Below the pieces are notes generated by a model. The model was given only the letters and a program-made list of their open reading frames with translations. It was not told where the DNA came from and did not search any database. From positions 44,852,676-44,916,675 of the forward strand of contig CM064874.1 in the NCBI GenBank assembly GCA_032719365.1: a stretch of DNA of 64,000 bases. Direction: 5' to 3'. How positions within the stretch are numbered: the stretch's first letter is position 1; each line of letters begins with the position of its first letter. Shown one piece after another: positions 1 through 11,163 of the stretch. A program made the translations under genes and the position numbers. Origin of the DNA: Prinsepia uniflora (lineage: Eukaryota > Streptophyta > Magnoliopsida > Rosales > Rosaceae).

Positions 1-483
1 GTGAGTGACACTTGTCACTCACTAGGTGTCCTCCAATCAGATTTCCAGAAAAATATTTGGCACGAAAACCGAGACACGAACCTCCCGATTTCATGTTTCT
101 GACCATAACTTCCTCGTACGAAGTCCGATTTCAGCGTGCCGCCTGTCAATGGACTCAGGACATCGAGACCTACCCAACGGTCCTTGAGTCAACTGAAAAT
201 TAGTTATTAGATGAAAAGTCAACATTTTCGCCCCCAAATGTCCAAATTACGGTAATACCCCTGAACTTCCGATAGTCATAACTTTTTCCCTGATCGTCCG
301 AAATGGACGTGCCACCTGTCTATGAACTCGTGACATCCCGAACTACGTCACGGTCATATGTCAAACTCCATTTAATTCATAAATCAAAAAGTCAAGAATT
401 GGTCATACCAATCACAAGGGTAAAAGCGTCAAATCACACATTAAATCACAATATTAAAATCCTCGAATTTCTGGGGTGTTACA
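1..483 (-). repeat. Element 1 3' LTR, partial
   Basis: Aligns without gaps to 6452-6934. On the minus strand it starts TGTAACACCCC at 483. The rest of the LTR lies left of the window. The palindromic GTGAGTGACA/TGTCACTCAC motif shared by several LTRs is at 1-22. Confidence 0.93.
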
Positions 484-497
484 ACCTTCCCCCCTTA
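484..497 (-). other. Polypurine tract of element 1
   Basis: The minus strand reads TTAAGGGGGGAAGGT directly before the 3' LTR start TGTAACACC, the expected place for second-strand priming. Confidence 0.85.
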
Positions 498-517
498 AGA
501 AATTTCGTCCCGAAATT

Positions 518-3500
518 TCAAAGAAACAAATGAGGAAATTGTTCTCGCATTTGAGCCTCAGGCTCCCATGTGGCTTCTTCCACATTCTGGTTTCTCCAGA
601 GAATCTTCAGGTCTCTGCCGGTGATGTGATCCCACTTCCACTTCCACTCGGGAATCGGAAGTGGCTGCATAGCCCCATAAGGTCTCTGCCGTTCCGCCTT
701 AACCTGCTGTCAGGTTAAGCATTTGCTCACGAATTCAGCAATATCCTTCTTCATTCCTGGCCACCAATAATGGTTCCGGAGGGTACGGTACATCTTTGTG
801 CCTCCCGGATGCATAGCATAGGCCGAACTATGGGCCTCCTCAAGAATCTCGGCCCGTAACTCTGCCACTGCAGGTACACACAAACGGCCCAACTTCACAA
901 GTGCTCCATCGTCCCGGATGGTAAAATCATGTCTCCCATCCGCATCGACCTCAATTCTGTAAATACAGAGTATCAGATCCTGAAGTTGTTCTTCGATAAT
1001 CCGATCAATTAGTACTGGTCGTACATGGAAGCTGGCCAACAAAGCTCCATGTTCATCCGTACCCAAAATAACTCCCGCCTTCCGGAGTTCCACCAGCAAA
1101 GGAAGATACACCATCCCTAGGTATGCAACTGATCCCGTAGATTTTCTGCTGAGTGCATCCGCCACCACATTGGCCTTACCCGGATGGTACTCGATCGTAC
1201 AGTCATAGTCCTTCAGCAGCTCCAACCATCTCCATTGTCTCATGTTAAGCTCCTTCTGAGTGAATAAGTATTTAAGACTCTGGTGGTCGATGTATATCCG
1301 ACACGTTGCGCCGAAAAGATAATGTCTCCAGATTTTCAGGGCATGAACCACCGCTGCCAACTCCAAATCATGGGTAGGGTAGTTCAACTCGTGGGTCTTC
1401 AGCTGCCGGGATGCATAGGCGATAACCTTGCCAGTTTGCATCAACACGCAGCCCAGACCTTGCAGCGATGCATCACTGAAGACCACAAACTCTCCACTGT
1501 CATCCGGCAATGCAAGGACAGGTGCAGTGGTCAATCGATCTTTCAACTCTTGAAAACTCCGATCGCACTGCTCGTCCCAGATAAACTTTACTCCTTTCCG
1601 AGTCAAACGAGTCAATGGTGCAGCAATTTTGGAGAAACCCTCCATGAATCTCCGGTAGTAACCTGCTAATCCGACGAAACTCCGCACCTCGGTCACGGTT
1701 GTCGGTTTAGCCCAGTTGGTCACCACTTCTGTTTTCTGGGGATCCACGCAAATCCCATCCGTCGATATCACGTGTCCCAGAAAACCAATACTGTTCAGCC
1801 AAAATTGACACTTGCTCAGTTTGGCGTACAATTGTTCTTGTCTCAGCCTCTCCAAGACCAACCGTAGATGTTCCTCATGTGCACGGGCACTCCTCGAGTA
1901 CACCAAAATGTCATCGATGAACACAATCACGAACTTATCCAGGTAGGGTCGGAAGACCCGGTTCATCAGATCCATGAATGCTGCTGGAGCATTCGTCAAA
2001 CCAAATGGCATAACAAGGAACTCGTAGTGTCCGTAACGGGTTCGAAAGGCAGTTTTCGGAATATCCTCCTCCGAAATCCTCAGTTGGTGATACCCAGACC
2101 GCAAATCAATTTTCGAGAAGCACTGAGCTCCCCGCAACTGGTCAAAAAGGTCATCGATCCTGGGTAGAGGATACTGGTTCCTCAGCGTCACCTTGTTGAG
2201 TTGTCGATAGTCAATACATAAACGGAGACTTCCCTCCTTCTTCTTTACGAACAACACCGGTGCTCCCCACGGTGAAGTACTCGGTCGGACATATCCCAAA
2301 TCCACCAACTCCTGCAATTGAGTCTTGAGTTCTCGTAACTCGGCCGGCGCCATCCGGTATGGTGCCTGGGATATAGGTCGGGTACCCGGGAGTAGTTCAA
2401 TAGTAAACTCAATCTCCCGCGATGGCGGTAATCCAGGTAAGTCTTCCGGGAACACATCCGGAAACTCACATACCACCGGTATCTCGTCGATACCTGGAGT
2501 ATCAACCTGCTCCGGCACGACATGCGCCAGATAACCCTGGCATCCCTTCCGTAGAAGTTTGGTAGCAGTAAGTGAAGAGATCACTTCAGGAGGCGAACCG
2601 TCACGTTCCCCCTGAAAGATAACTTCCGGCAACCCCGGGCTCCGCAGAATCACTTGCTTGCTACAGCAGTCGATGAGCGATCCGTGCTACGACAGCCAAT
2701 CCATTCCTAGGATTATATCGAAGTCGTGGATATCCAGAATAATTAAGTCTGCTGGTAAATCCACATCCTCAATTCTTACCGGGCACCTCCGAATCACCTG
2801 ATTCACAAGGTACACGATGCCCATCGGGGTGCCAACGCCCATTTCGCAATCTAAAGCTGATACCACACAATCAAGCATACCAGCACAACTTTTCGAAATA
2901 AAAGAATGTGTAGCCCCCGCATCCATCAATACACGTACAAGAAGGTTAAAGATATGTAGTGTACCTGTGACCACGCCTGGGGCAGTCCTCGCCTGTTGCT
3001 GGGCCATTGCAAACACTTGGGCCCTTGGCCCTCCGTTCCGTCCTCGCCCGCGCGCGCCACGCCCAGCACCACGGTCACCTCCCTGACCGCGACCTCCATT
3101 AGTGTGGGAAGCCGTGCTCTGCACCACACTAGAGCCCCTAGCGTCGTTGTTCTTGGACAACTGCGGGCAATCACAGGCATAGTGGCCCTCCTCTCCGCAA
3201 GCAAAACAAGTTACTGGCCTTGGCCTGTCCGAATGCCCGCCAGAAGCACCGCTCCAAGATGAGCGTTGCCCAGAGTTGTATCCAGATCCTCTGCCCTGAG
3301 AGCCTCCGCGTCGACCTGATCAGCCACGACCTTTGAAAGATGAGGGTGCTCCCCTGTAGCCCCCTCCCTTGTTGTTCTTATGGCCCGATGGGCCACGATG
3401 TGGGCGATCCTGACGTCGCCCCTCGCCCGAAGGTTGTCGTGTCTGGTGTGCCGCCAGACTGGCCTCGACACGCACCACAGCGTCGACCAAATCTCTCAGT

Positions 3501-4030
3501 GAAGCATGAGTAGCAGCAGTCACACTTGCCCGGATCTCCCCTCGGAGTCCAAGCTCAAACCTTTGGCATTTGTCCTCCTCCGTGCTCACGAATGATGCAG
3601 CGAACCGGGATAGTTTTCTGAAAGTTTACTTGTAGTCTGCAACGGACATGTCACCCTGCTCCAGCCGCAGGAATTCAGCCTCCCGCGCCGCGCGAAAGGA
3701 TCGCGGGTAGTACTGGTCCAGAAATCTGGAACGGAAAGCTTCCCAAGTAGTGGTATGGACAGACCACCCAGATATTTCGAGTCCGTGCCACCACTGGTAA
3801 GCTCCTCCTTCCAGCAAGAAGGCCGCCAGAGTTACCCGTTCGCCCGGAGGGCAGTGCATCACCGAGAAGATCCTCTCCCACTTGGTGATCCAATCATGAG
3901 CATCCTCGGGGTTTGATCCCCCGCAGAAAGGAGTGGCTCCCAACCGTTGAGCCCTTTCAATGCTCGCGCATTCCATCTCCCTTTCCAGATCCTCGTCAGT
4001 TCGTGTATGAGGAATTCTCCTAGGAGGCAT
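518..4030 (-). pseudogene. gag-pol: gag-pol polyprotein, broken, integrase core deleted
   Basis: One frame runs from an ATG at 4030-4028 (MPPRR start) to a terminal TGA at 520-518, interrupted by four in-frame stops: TAA 3628-3626 and TGA 3322-3320 in gag, TAG 2689-2687 just after the protease motif GMDWLS, and TGA 712-710 in the integrase zinc finger. Domains in order: gag capsid-like region (4030 to about 3480), CCHC knuckle CFACGEEGHYACDC near 3205-3163, protease with DAGATHS instead of D(S/T)GA, RT with SKIDLRSGYHQL and FIDD, RNase H with SDAS and ADALS, and integrase H2C2 finger. The last stop falls at the final finger cysteine. The integrase catalytic core is gone, about 0.93 kb shorter than element D, and the frame rejoins at a chromodomain-like tail (WRNQNVEEATWEPE, about 590-530). 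It cannot make a working enzyme set. Confidence 0.93.
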
Positions 4031-4145
4031 AACCAACTATCAAGAGGCATAGATCTGATAACGATGTTCTTAAAAGTCAAAAAGTAACTAGTACTAATCG
4101 CTAGTCTAGCATGCTGACCATACCCTAGTACTGACCACAACCTAA

Positions 4146-4158
4146 TGCTCTGATACCA
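4146..4158 (-). other. Primer binding site, initiator-Met tRNA type (element 1)
   Basis: The minus strand reads TGGTATCAGAGCA, the usual plant iMet PBS, three bases inside the end of the 5' LTR. Confidence 0.93.
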
Positions 4159-4161
4159 AGC

Positions 4162-6934
4162 TGACAGGACCCGCCCCGATCCCACAGGGACCACAAGGGG
4201 ACGTGCCCTGCTCCCGTCTGACACCCAATAATTCATACCAATTTTAACCTCAAAACATCAAATGCATAAATAACCAAATTAAAGTCATACATCAAATCCG
4301 AATTAAACGAATGTCAGACAAGGGATGAAATTCAAAATTACAAGTTGCGAGCACGACTCTAACATAAAACCTGCGGGCAAACCACCCAACAGGGGTTCAG
4401 GTACGCAGAAGTAGATCTATGCCTCAGCCTCAGGTTCCTCCTCTACCTCAGTATCACGACCTGGAGGGGTTACCAAAACATTAAGGGTGAGTGGACCGAA
4501 CCCAAGTTTATAAAATCATTTGATAAGTAAAACATATAATTTACCCCTCCGTTTTCCAAACATGCATGCAACATCATTTAAAATCATAAATAATATAATA
4601 TGAAACATAAGGCATGTAATAAAACCATAACCATAATTTTAGCTACTGCACTATACACTCCAATCCCGACATCCCAGATGTCTGACGTCCCTGGCGTCCA
4701 ATAAGGTCACAATCACAAGGCTACGCGTGCCACTCGGGTCTCAATTCCGAGTTCAATCCCCGAACCCTGTTTGGTTACAGCATCCCCGATGCTTAGCGTC
4801 GTAGACGCTGGACGTTCTAGACGTCCGTGACCTCTCCGGGGTACCTCATCCGGAGGAGACAATATAATATGGAAGGATCTATACAGTGCAGTACCAAATA
4901 CATTTTATTGATATCCACATGCAAGCATATATATACATAGATAGAATCTGAACCAATCATTAAGTTTCATCGGACGGGTCTCAAGCCCAAATACCGTGAA
5001 ACGTGCCATAACCATATTTTCCATATTATCAAAACCATTATTGTTTTTAGCATGTGAATAAGTATAATAAACCAGAAAACATTTATGCACGCAAGGGTTT
5101 AAGAAAATGGCCCACTCACAGTACAATCCTGCTAGAAACCGAACGTATACCCTCGTCCTGGTACAAATGTACAATCCCTGTCAAGTCCAAAGTATTCGTA
5201 AAGGTCAATTTAAACCTCCAACATTCAACCATGAAAGCCTAGGCCGAAACCGGCCCGGGAAAACCGCCCAAACGCGCTTCCCAATGCAATAAACCTTAAT
5301 TTGACCAACTTAATGATCTCCGATCGACCCGAAACCACCGCCATTGGATCCGGATCGTCGAAACCTAAAGAATGGTCGTGGTCCCACCAAAAGTACTGTT
5401 CACACGCGCCCACACGCGCCAGTCAACGCGTCGGTCAACGCAGGAACAGTCCCTGCTGACGTCATGCTGACATCATCTGACAACTGTCAGGTCTGACATG
5501 TCAGACTCTGACAGGTGCCACGTGTCGACATCCGATTGGTCCACCTCACTGATCTGTCAGGCCACGTGTCAGATCTGACATGTGCCACGTGTCAGCACGG
5601 CACTAGTCCACGTCACTGACATGTCAGTGACACGTGGCAGTCCCTGATTGGGCCACGTCACTAACATGTCAGTGCTGACTGTGCACTGACATGTGACACG
5701 TGTCGGCTCACGGTTGGTCCACGTCACCTGACAGTCTGACAGGGTGCCACGTCATCACCTCTGTCCTCAGACGGGTTGACCCATATCTCTGCAACTCGGG
5801 TCGATCAGACCCGCGATCAAGACCCGGTCACCATTTCACCATTTCTCAATCATTTTCGTTCAGGTTTGTTCCTAATTACTCGTCTTAATCCCAGAAACAG
5901 TTCTAGCTATTTAAAATCAATAAACAAGGGCTGAATCGAAGACTCACCTCGATGAACAGACCCGGGTTCCCGTCGTCGTTTGCACTCCGTTCAGGCTACC
6001 TCCGGTCACGCAATTGATCCCAAAAGGTTCCTAACAGTTCCTAGAGTTGATTAGGGTAAATAAAAACCAAAACCAAATGTTGGAATTCAAGTTACCAATT
6101 TCTGGGTTTTAAAACCGTTTCGGGTTTTCTCGGTTTCCCTACCTCGCCGCCGTCCTCCGCCGTGATCCCTACCGTCGGCCGCCTCACCCGTCCAGTCCAG
6201 CGTCACTCAGAGCAAGGGTCAGATGCAATGGTGTGATGGTTTGGAATGGGCCAAATGTGAGTGTGTCGGGTTAGGAAATATATAGAAATGGAGGGACAGC
6301 TGCAAAATGAAATGAACGGCCCAGATTAGATCTTGAAATGAGATCAAAGGCTGAGATTAGATCAGGGGTGTATCAGATCAAGGGCTGTGATTAAAAGTGG
6401 GTTTTAATGGTATTTAAACCCATAGTGGATCTGATCCAATCTAGCCAATGGGTGAGTGACACTTGTCACTCACCAGGTGTCCTCCAATCAGATTTCCAGA
6501 AAAATATTTGGCACGAAAACCGAGACACGAACCTCCCGATTTCACGTTTCTGACCATAACTTCCTCGTACGAAGTCCGATTTCGGCGTGCCGCCTGTCTA
6601 CGGACTCAGGACATCGAGACCTACCTAATGGTCCTTGAGTCAACTAAAAATTAGTTGCCAAAAGAAAAGTCAACATTTTCACCCCCAAAAGTCCAAATTA
6701 CGGTAATACCCCTGAACTTCCGATAGTCATAACTTTTTCCCTGATCGTCCGAATTGGACGTGCCACCTGTCTATGAACTCGTGATGTTCCGAACTACGTC
6801 ACGGTCATATGTCAAAGTCCGTTTAATTCATCAATCAAAAAGTCAACAATTGGCCATACCCATAACAAGGGTAAAAGCGTCAAATCACACATTAAAGTAC
6901 AATATTGAAATCCTCGAATTTCCGGGGTGTTACA
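4162..6934 (-). repeat. Element 1 5' LTR
   Basis: 2,773 bp with ends TGACAGGACCC at 4162 and GTGTTACA at 6934 as read on plus, so TG...CA on the minus strand. It contains paired GACGTC-type hairpin units at about 4664-4835, the inverted splice-like pair (GTGAGTGGAC 4487-4496; GCCCACTCACAG 5110-5121), a stretch dense in TGTCAG/TGACAC units at about 5450-5760, and the palindrome at 6451-6474. The ORFs in it are short and look accidental. Confidence 0.93.
5450..5760. repeat. TGACA/TGTCA-rich short repeat block in the element 1 LTR
   Basis: About 300 bp dense in CTGACATGTCAG, GCCACGTGTC and GTCCACGTCAC units in both orientations, giving many overlapping short palindromes. CACGTG (G-box-like) cores recur. 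Function unknown. Confidence 0.6.
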
Positions 6935-7757
6935 TCCAACCTTTCTCATTTTCAGTCCATTTTGTCCCCTTTTAATTCCTAAAGCTTCCCCTACTCATTT
7001 CCTATTCATTTACCTATTCAAAACATGAAAAATGGCTAAGAATCTCACCTTCCTGATTTAATCTTCACGGCTCCAAAACCAGTCGCCGTCCTGGGCGCCT
7101 GCACCGTCCTCGACCGTCACTTCCCATTCAAACCTTCCCCTTAAGCTACCAGAAAGCCAACCCCATTAACAGAATCGACTACGAACCTCCCATACTCAAA
7201 CTCGAAATTTCAAAACTACTTACCCAAGGTTTCGGGTTTTCCCCGCTGTGGCCCGCCGTCCTAGTCTCTTTCAGTCCTCTACCAGCACACAAAATGATTA
7301 AGGTGGTGAGGGGTGGGTGTTTGTTTACTAACATAGAAATGGAGATATGGAGGGGGTGTTTCGGGTTTGTTTGAAGAAACAGAGGAGATGATATTTGATG
7401 AGAGGGAAGTGAGATAGACGGTGAGGATGAGAGGGGGAGGGTAGAGATAGATGGTTAGGATTAAGAGATGAGTGCAGTGTTTTAGCCAAAAAAGTCCATG
7501 ATGCCCTTGTTCTCCAAATTACCAAAAATTCCCTTGGGTGTTTTAGACCCGTAACTAACCCGTCTAAACTCTAATTTCGACATGACGCCTGTCTACAGAC
7601 TCAAAATTCCGAGATCTATGCAACGGTCTTCAAAAACTGTAAAAAAAAGTTCTCTGAATCAAAAGTCAACTTTGACCTTAGGATATACAAAGGCGAAGGT
7701 GTCCATTTACAATTAAAATTTCCAAAATTACATGTCATGAATTTTCAGATTGTTACA
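6935..7757 (-). repeat. Decayed LTR fragment J (3' side on plus)
   Basis: No coding. It shows eroded hallmarks of the LTR families here: a 'gacccgtaactaacccg' block, 'gcctgtctacagactca', 'aaaagtcaacttt' and a terminal 'attgttaca' at 7757. Element 1 is inserted in it, so its other part lies beyond the left edge. Confidence 0.6.
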
Positions 7758-7965
7758 AAATAAGTAATTAGTAAAAGTGCAATGTCAGAAATTCAAAGTA
7801 TAGTAAAATACACTTGATGATGATCATCGATGAAACAACTAGGAAAACCACCTAATAATAATGGGTCTCAACCTTTACACCTAGCATAGTGTTAAAACAG
7901 CCTTCACAAAACACTCCTTGTAGAATTGTCAAGCTTTCTAGGTCCTAAAGGACACAAAGCAGAAA
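7758..7965. repeat. Old repeat I, left part (target of solo LTR A)
   Basis: Non-coding. It resembles 49690-49915: both begin 'attagtaaaa', share a 'gatgatcatc/gatgatcac' stretch and end in 'cacaaagcagaaa / tacaaaaacagaa', just before GGTGAGTGGAC. In this copy solo LTR A interrupts it after AGAAA; it resumes at 46908. Confidence 0.5.
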
Positions 7966-8555
7966 TGTAACGACCCATCCCGAATATCGGGATTAAATAT
8001 TAATTAGTTATGGATTTAGAATGACTAATCAGGGATTAGTTGTAACGACCCGTCTCAAATTCCTAGATTAGATTAGTGACTAAACACGATTAGTGAGGCT
8101 AATCCGTGATTAGTTGAGCGAAATCGGACGAACAATGTGAAATGACCGTTTTGCCACTAGTCGTGGCAAAACGTTGACTTTTCATTCGGGGTGTCAAATG
8201 GACTTTGATCGATGACCGTGACGTAGTTCGTGACGTCACAAGTTCATAGACAGGTGGCACGTTCAATTCCGACGTTCGAGGAGGAAGTTATGACGTTCGG
8301 AAGTTTAGGGACATTTTAGTAATTTTGGTTAAAAGGGGCAAATGTTGACTTTTTGACCGAGAGGTCCGATGGACAAGGGTCGAGGACTATTATGTAGATA
8401 AGGACAATACGAATCCATAGGCAGGCGGCATGCTGAAATCGGACTTCGAACGGGGAAGTTATAGGTCACGGAAGTTCGATTTCACTATGCACGTACTTCG
8501 AGACGGGATGATTTGGAAAAATCTGATTGGGCTAGATATTTTAGGTGGGTCCCAT

Positions 8556-8581
8556 GGATGAGTGACAAGTGTCACTCATCC
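8556..8581. promoter_or_regulatory. Palindromic LTR motif
   Basis: Arms GGATGAGTGACA and TGTCACTCATCC around a central AG: a perfect 12-bp inverted repeat. Versions recur in other LTRs (1-22, 6451-6474, 11440-11463, 16391-16416, 28157-28182, 46342-46367). A dimeric transcription-factor site or RNA hairpin in U3 is possible; unproven. Confidence 0.6.
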
Positions 8582-10000
8582 TATTGGTCCAAACCCCTAA
8601 AATGTGGATCTAGTTTAATTAAATAATAATATTTGGATTATTTTATAATTAATCTTATCAACTTTCAATCCTAGCCCTCCATTCTATTTTAATCTCTCAA
8701 ATCCTCACCCTCCATTTCTCTTCTCTCATCAGCCATTAAACATCATCACTTCCTTCTTCTTCATCTTCAAACCTGAAACCCACCATTTTCTCCATTTCTC
8801 CATTTTCTTCAAAACACACAACCCACACATACCACCATGACCCTATGAGCTAAACATGACCGTGAGTGAGGGAGTATGAGGGGTTGAGAGTGACAAGGAA
8901 TGGAGGTCCACGGCTGTGGACGACGAAGGACACGGCGGAGTCGACCCGTGAGGTAAGAAAATGTTCAAAAATTGGAGATTTAGTTTTAAAGAGTTTGGGT
9001 GATTTTCATTAATTGGGTAAGGTTTCTGGGGATCCTAGGAGATTAATGGGATTAGTTTTGGGGCTTGGGATGGCCAGAAATGGCCATAAACGGCGGGGGA
9101 AAATCCGGCCACCATGGCCGATCGGAAAGACACGATTTTGGGTGGTTTTTGCTCGGGTTTTTATGTCTAAATGATAGGAAATAGGATTAGGATGATATTA
9201 GGATTAAATGGAGATGAAATGGACCTAAAATCGGTCCGAAAAACCAGAGAAAAACGAGGTTGAAGACGGGTGAACAGTAACCCGGTTCAGCTCAATGTAG
9301 GAGATGATGAACAGTGTTTTGGACCTTCTAGGGGCGCGTGAGGGCGCGTGGTCCATAATTTGGGGAAGTGTTCAACATATGAAATCTTCTATTCGATGTA
9401 ACGAACATTTTGGGACTAGTTTCGTGTTGATCGGATACCGTCTCGATATGTTTCAGGGCATCGCAAGTTTTAGGATCGGTTTAAAAATAGTTAAAAGTTC
9501 GGGAAAATTACGGGGCTTTGGTAGGAGGTTAATTAAGTAGTTAGTAACCTTCTATTACGATTTAGATAGGTTCGGGAGTCCCGGTGACAGTGATCGGCTG
9601 CAGAGAGCATATGGCACGCAATTCGAGGCGGCAACTCGGACGGTCTGTGAGTAGACCTTGTTTTCTAAATTGGTGCATGCATAAATGTTTATTATTTGTT
9701 TTATTACATGTTTGATGATGCCATGGGTGCATTTGTATGTGGTTACGTATAGGCACGTATTTCGAGGTTTCGTCCCTATACGGTGCCTATAAGAGTCGGT
9801 ATTTCTTTATTGGTTTTAATGAAAAGGTTTTGGATTTCTAAAAGGATAAACTCGGGTATGAGACCCATTTGGTTTTGTCTCGAGCATATGACCTCAGATA
9901 TCGGACTCGGTGCCCAGCTGATGTCCTATGTTCGGGCATAAGACCTAGGTTACTTTACGGTTTTGATTTCAGGTCAGGGAACCTTAAATGGATTTCTCGG

Positions 10001-10236
10001 TTCATGACGGTATACGGGAACCGGCATGAACCCTTGTTATGGTATCGTGGTTCATGACGAGTTATGGGGACCGGCATGAACCCTGGTTATGTTTTCATGG
10101 TACATGACAGTTTATGGGAATCGGCATGAACCCTGGTTATGTTATTATGGTACATGACAGTTTATGGGAACCGGCATGAACCCTGGTTATGTCATTGTGG
10201 TACATGACGGTTTATGGGAACCGGGCATGGAGGATG
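10001..10236. repeat. 50-bp tandem array (about 4.7 copies)
   Basis: Copies start at exactly 10001, 10051, 10101, 10151 and 10201. Each contains CATGACGG/CATGACAG, GGGAACCGG and CATGAACCC, able to fold as short hairpins. The last copy runs into a (TA)n tract. A looser three-copy version is in LTR N at 17888-18030. Confidence 0.9.

Positions 10237-10269
<33 letters not shown>
10237..10269. repeat. (TA)n microsatellite
   Basis: About 16 TA units directly after the tandem array; a shorter TA run lies near 10334-10350. Confidence 0.9.
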
Positions 10270-10271
<2 letters not shown>

Positions 10272-11163
10272 TGGAATGGATGTTATGGATCATGACGGTT
10301 CAGGGGAACCGGACATGGATATTTATGTTATGTATATATATATATATGTTCATATACCTTCCTTTACTTCTATTATCTCCTCCGGGGTGAGTCGTTGGCC
10401 TAGGTGGACCCCGGAGTAGTCACGGAGCACCGACTGAGTGGAGTCACCCCCCAGTTGGGTTCCTTACTCTCAAGAAGGCTATGGTTACTATAACCTCGAG
10501 TAGGATCAGTGGTCTGCGGACATTGACCTTGACTTTGAGAAGACTCGGATTGAGACCCGGGTAGCACGCGCGTAGCTTTGGATACCGTGACAGGATTGGT
10601 TGTGTGACTTATATGTATATATGATTTATGATATGATTTATGGATGTGATGTGTGGTTACACAGGTTTTGATCAGTGGCACGTGTCTTTGGTTTCAGTAT
10701 GGTCATGATTTTGGGCTGAGTCCCTTATTGGTTCCGTATAGTTGAATCTTTATGATTCTTTGATATGTGGTGTGCACGGGTGTGCACTGGATTTGGGCAG
10801 TGGCTCGTATATTTGATTTGATTATGGTTTGGGGCTTAGTCCCACATATGGTTTTCATTTGGTTAAATGGTTTTCGAATGCATGCATGCTTTTTAGTGAA
10901 GGGTACAAATGTCTTCTTATGAAACGTTTTTATAAACTTTTGTTTTGTCCACTCACAGCTTTTAATGTTTTGACTGCCCTTCAGGTTGACATCGGATGTG
11001 GACTGTAGCAGAAACCGAGATATCTCATGCCTCCTCCGGATCCTGGAGTACTCTGATAGCCCGGGAGGGCAAAGGTCAGAAATATCTCTTGTCTGACACT
11101 TCGTGTCAGATGGGAGTAGGGTCATCCCGCACTAATCCCGGGGGATTGGGATGGGTCCTGTCA

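Larger units (their letters stand above)
1..6934 (-). mobile_element. Element 1: Ty3/gypsy chromovirus, left LTR truncated by window edge
   Basis: Minus-strand LTR retrotransposon. Read on the minus strand it runs 5' LTR (6934-4162), PBS (4158-4146), one gag-pol frame (4030-518), polypurine tract (497-484) and the start of the 3' LTR (483-1). The visible part of the 3' LTR matches the end of the 5' LTR base for base in length (483 bp) with about 30 mismatches by eye (about 94% identity), so this is not among the youngest copies here. A chromodomain-like C-terminus and a single gag-pol frame point to chromoviruses, most likely Tekay/Del (inference). It sits inside an older decayed LTR that continues at 6935; the left TSD lies outside the window. 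Confidence 0.93.
9645..10984 (+). other. Intron-like unit in LTR M
   Basis: Donor-like CTGTGAGTAGAC (9645-9656), RY-type TGCATGCAT (9674), a second ATGCATGCATGC (10878), branch-like GTCCACTCACAG (10947-10958), then a T-rich stretch ending in CAG at 10984, 29 nt from the putative branch A. Splicing is inferred. Confidence 0.4.
8041..11163 (+). mobile_element. Solo LTR M inside LTR A
   Basis: 3,123 bp from TGTAACGACCCG to GGGTCCTGTCA. Flanks TTAGT (8036-8040) and TTAGA (11164-11168) are a 5-bp TSD with one change. It holds the 26-bp palindrome (8556-8581), a 'gaggtaag' donor-like site near 8950, CTGTGAGTAGAC at 9645, a 50-bp tandem array, and GTCCACTCACAG at 10947. The small ORFs look accidental. 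Confidence 0.92.

Noticed and set aside
1283..1669. Plus-strand ORF of 128 aa opposite pol
   Set aside because: It is the antisense shadow of the RT/RNase H frame of element 1; no family features and no independent signal.
4146..4158. tRNA gene hint at TGGTATCAGAGC sites
   Set aside because: Only the 3' tRNA-complementary stretch is present, directly beside LTR ends at every site; these are primer binding sites.
10703..11125. Minus-strand ORF of 140 aa in LTR M
   Set aside because: Lies across the splice-like end of a plus-strand LTR; not conserved as an ORF in sister LTR N, low-complexity composition.
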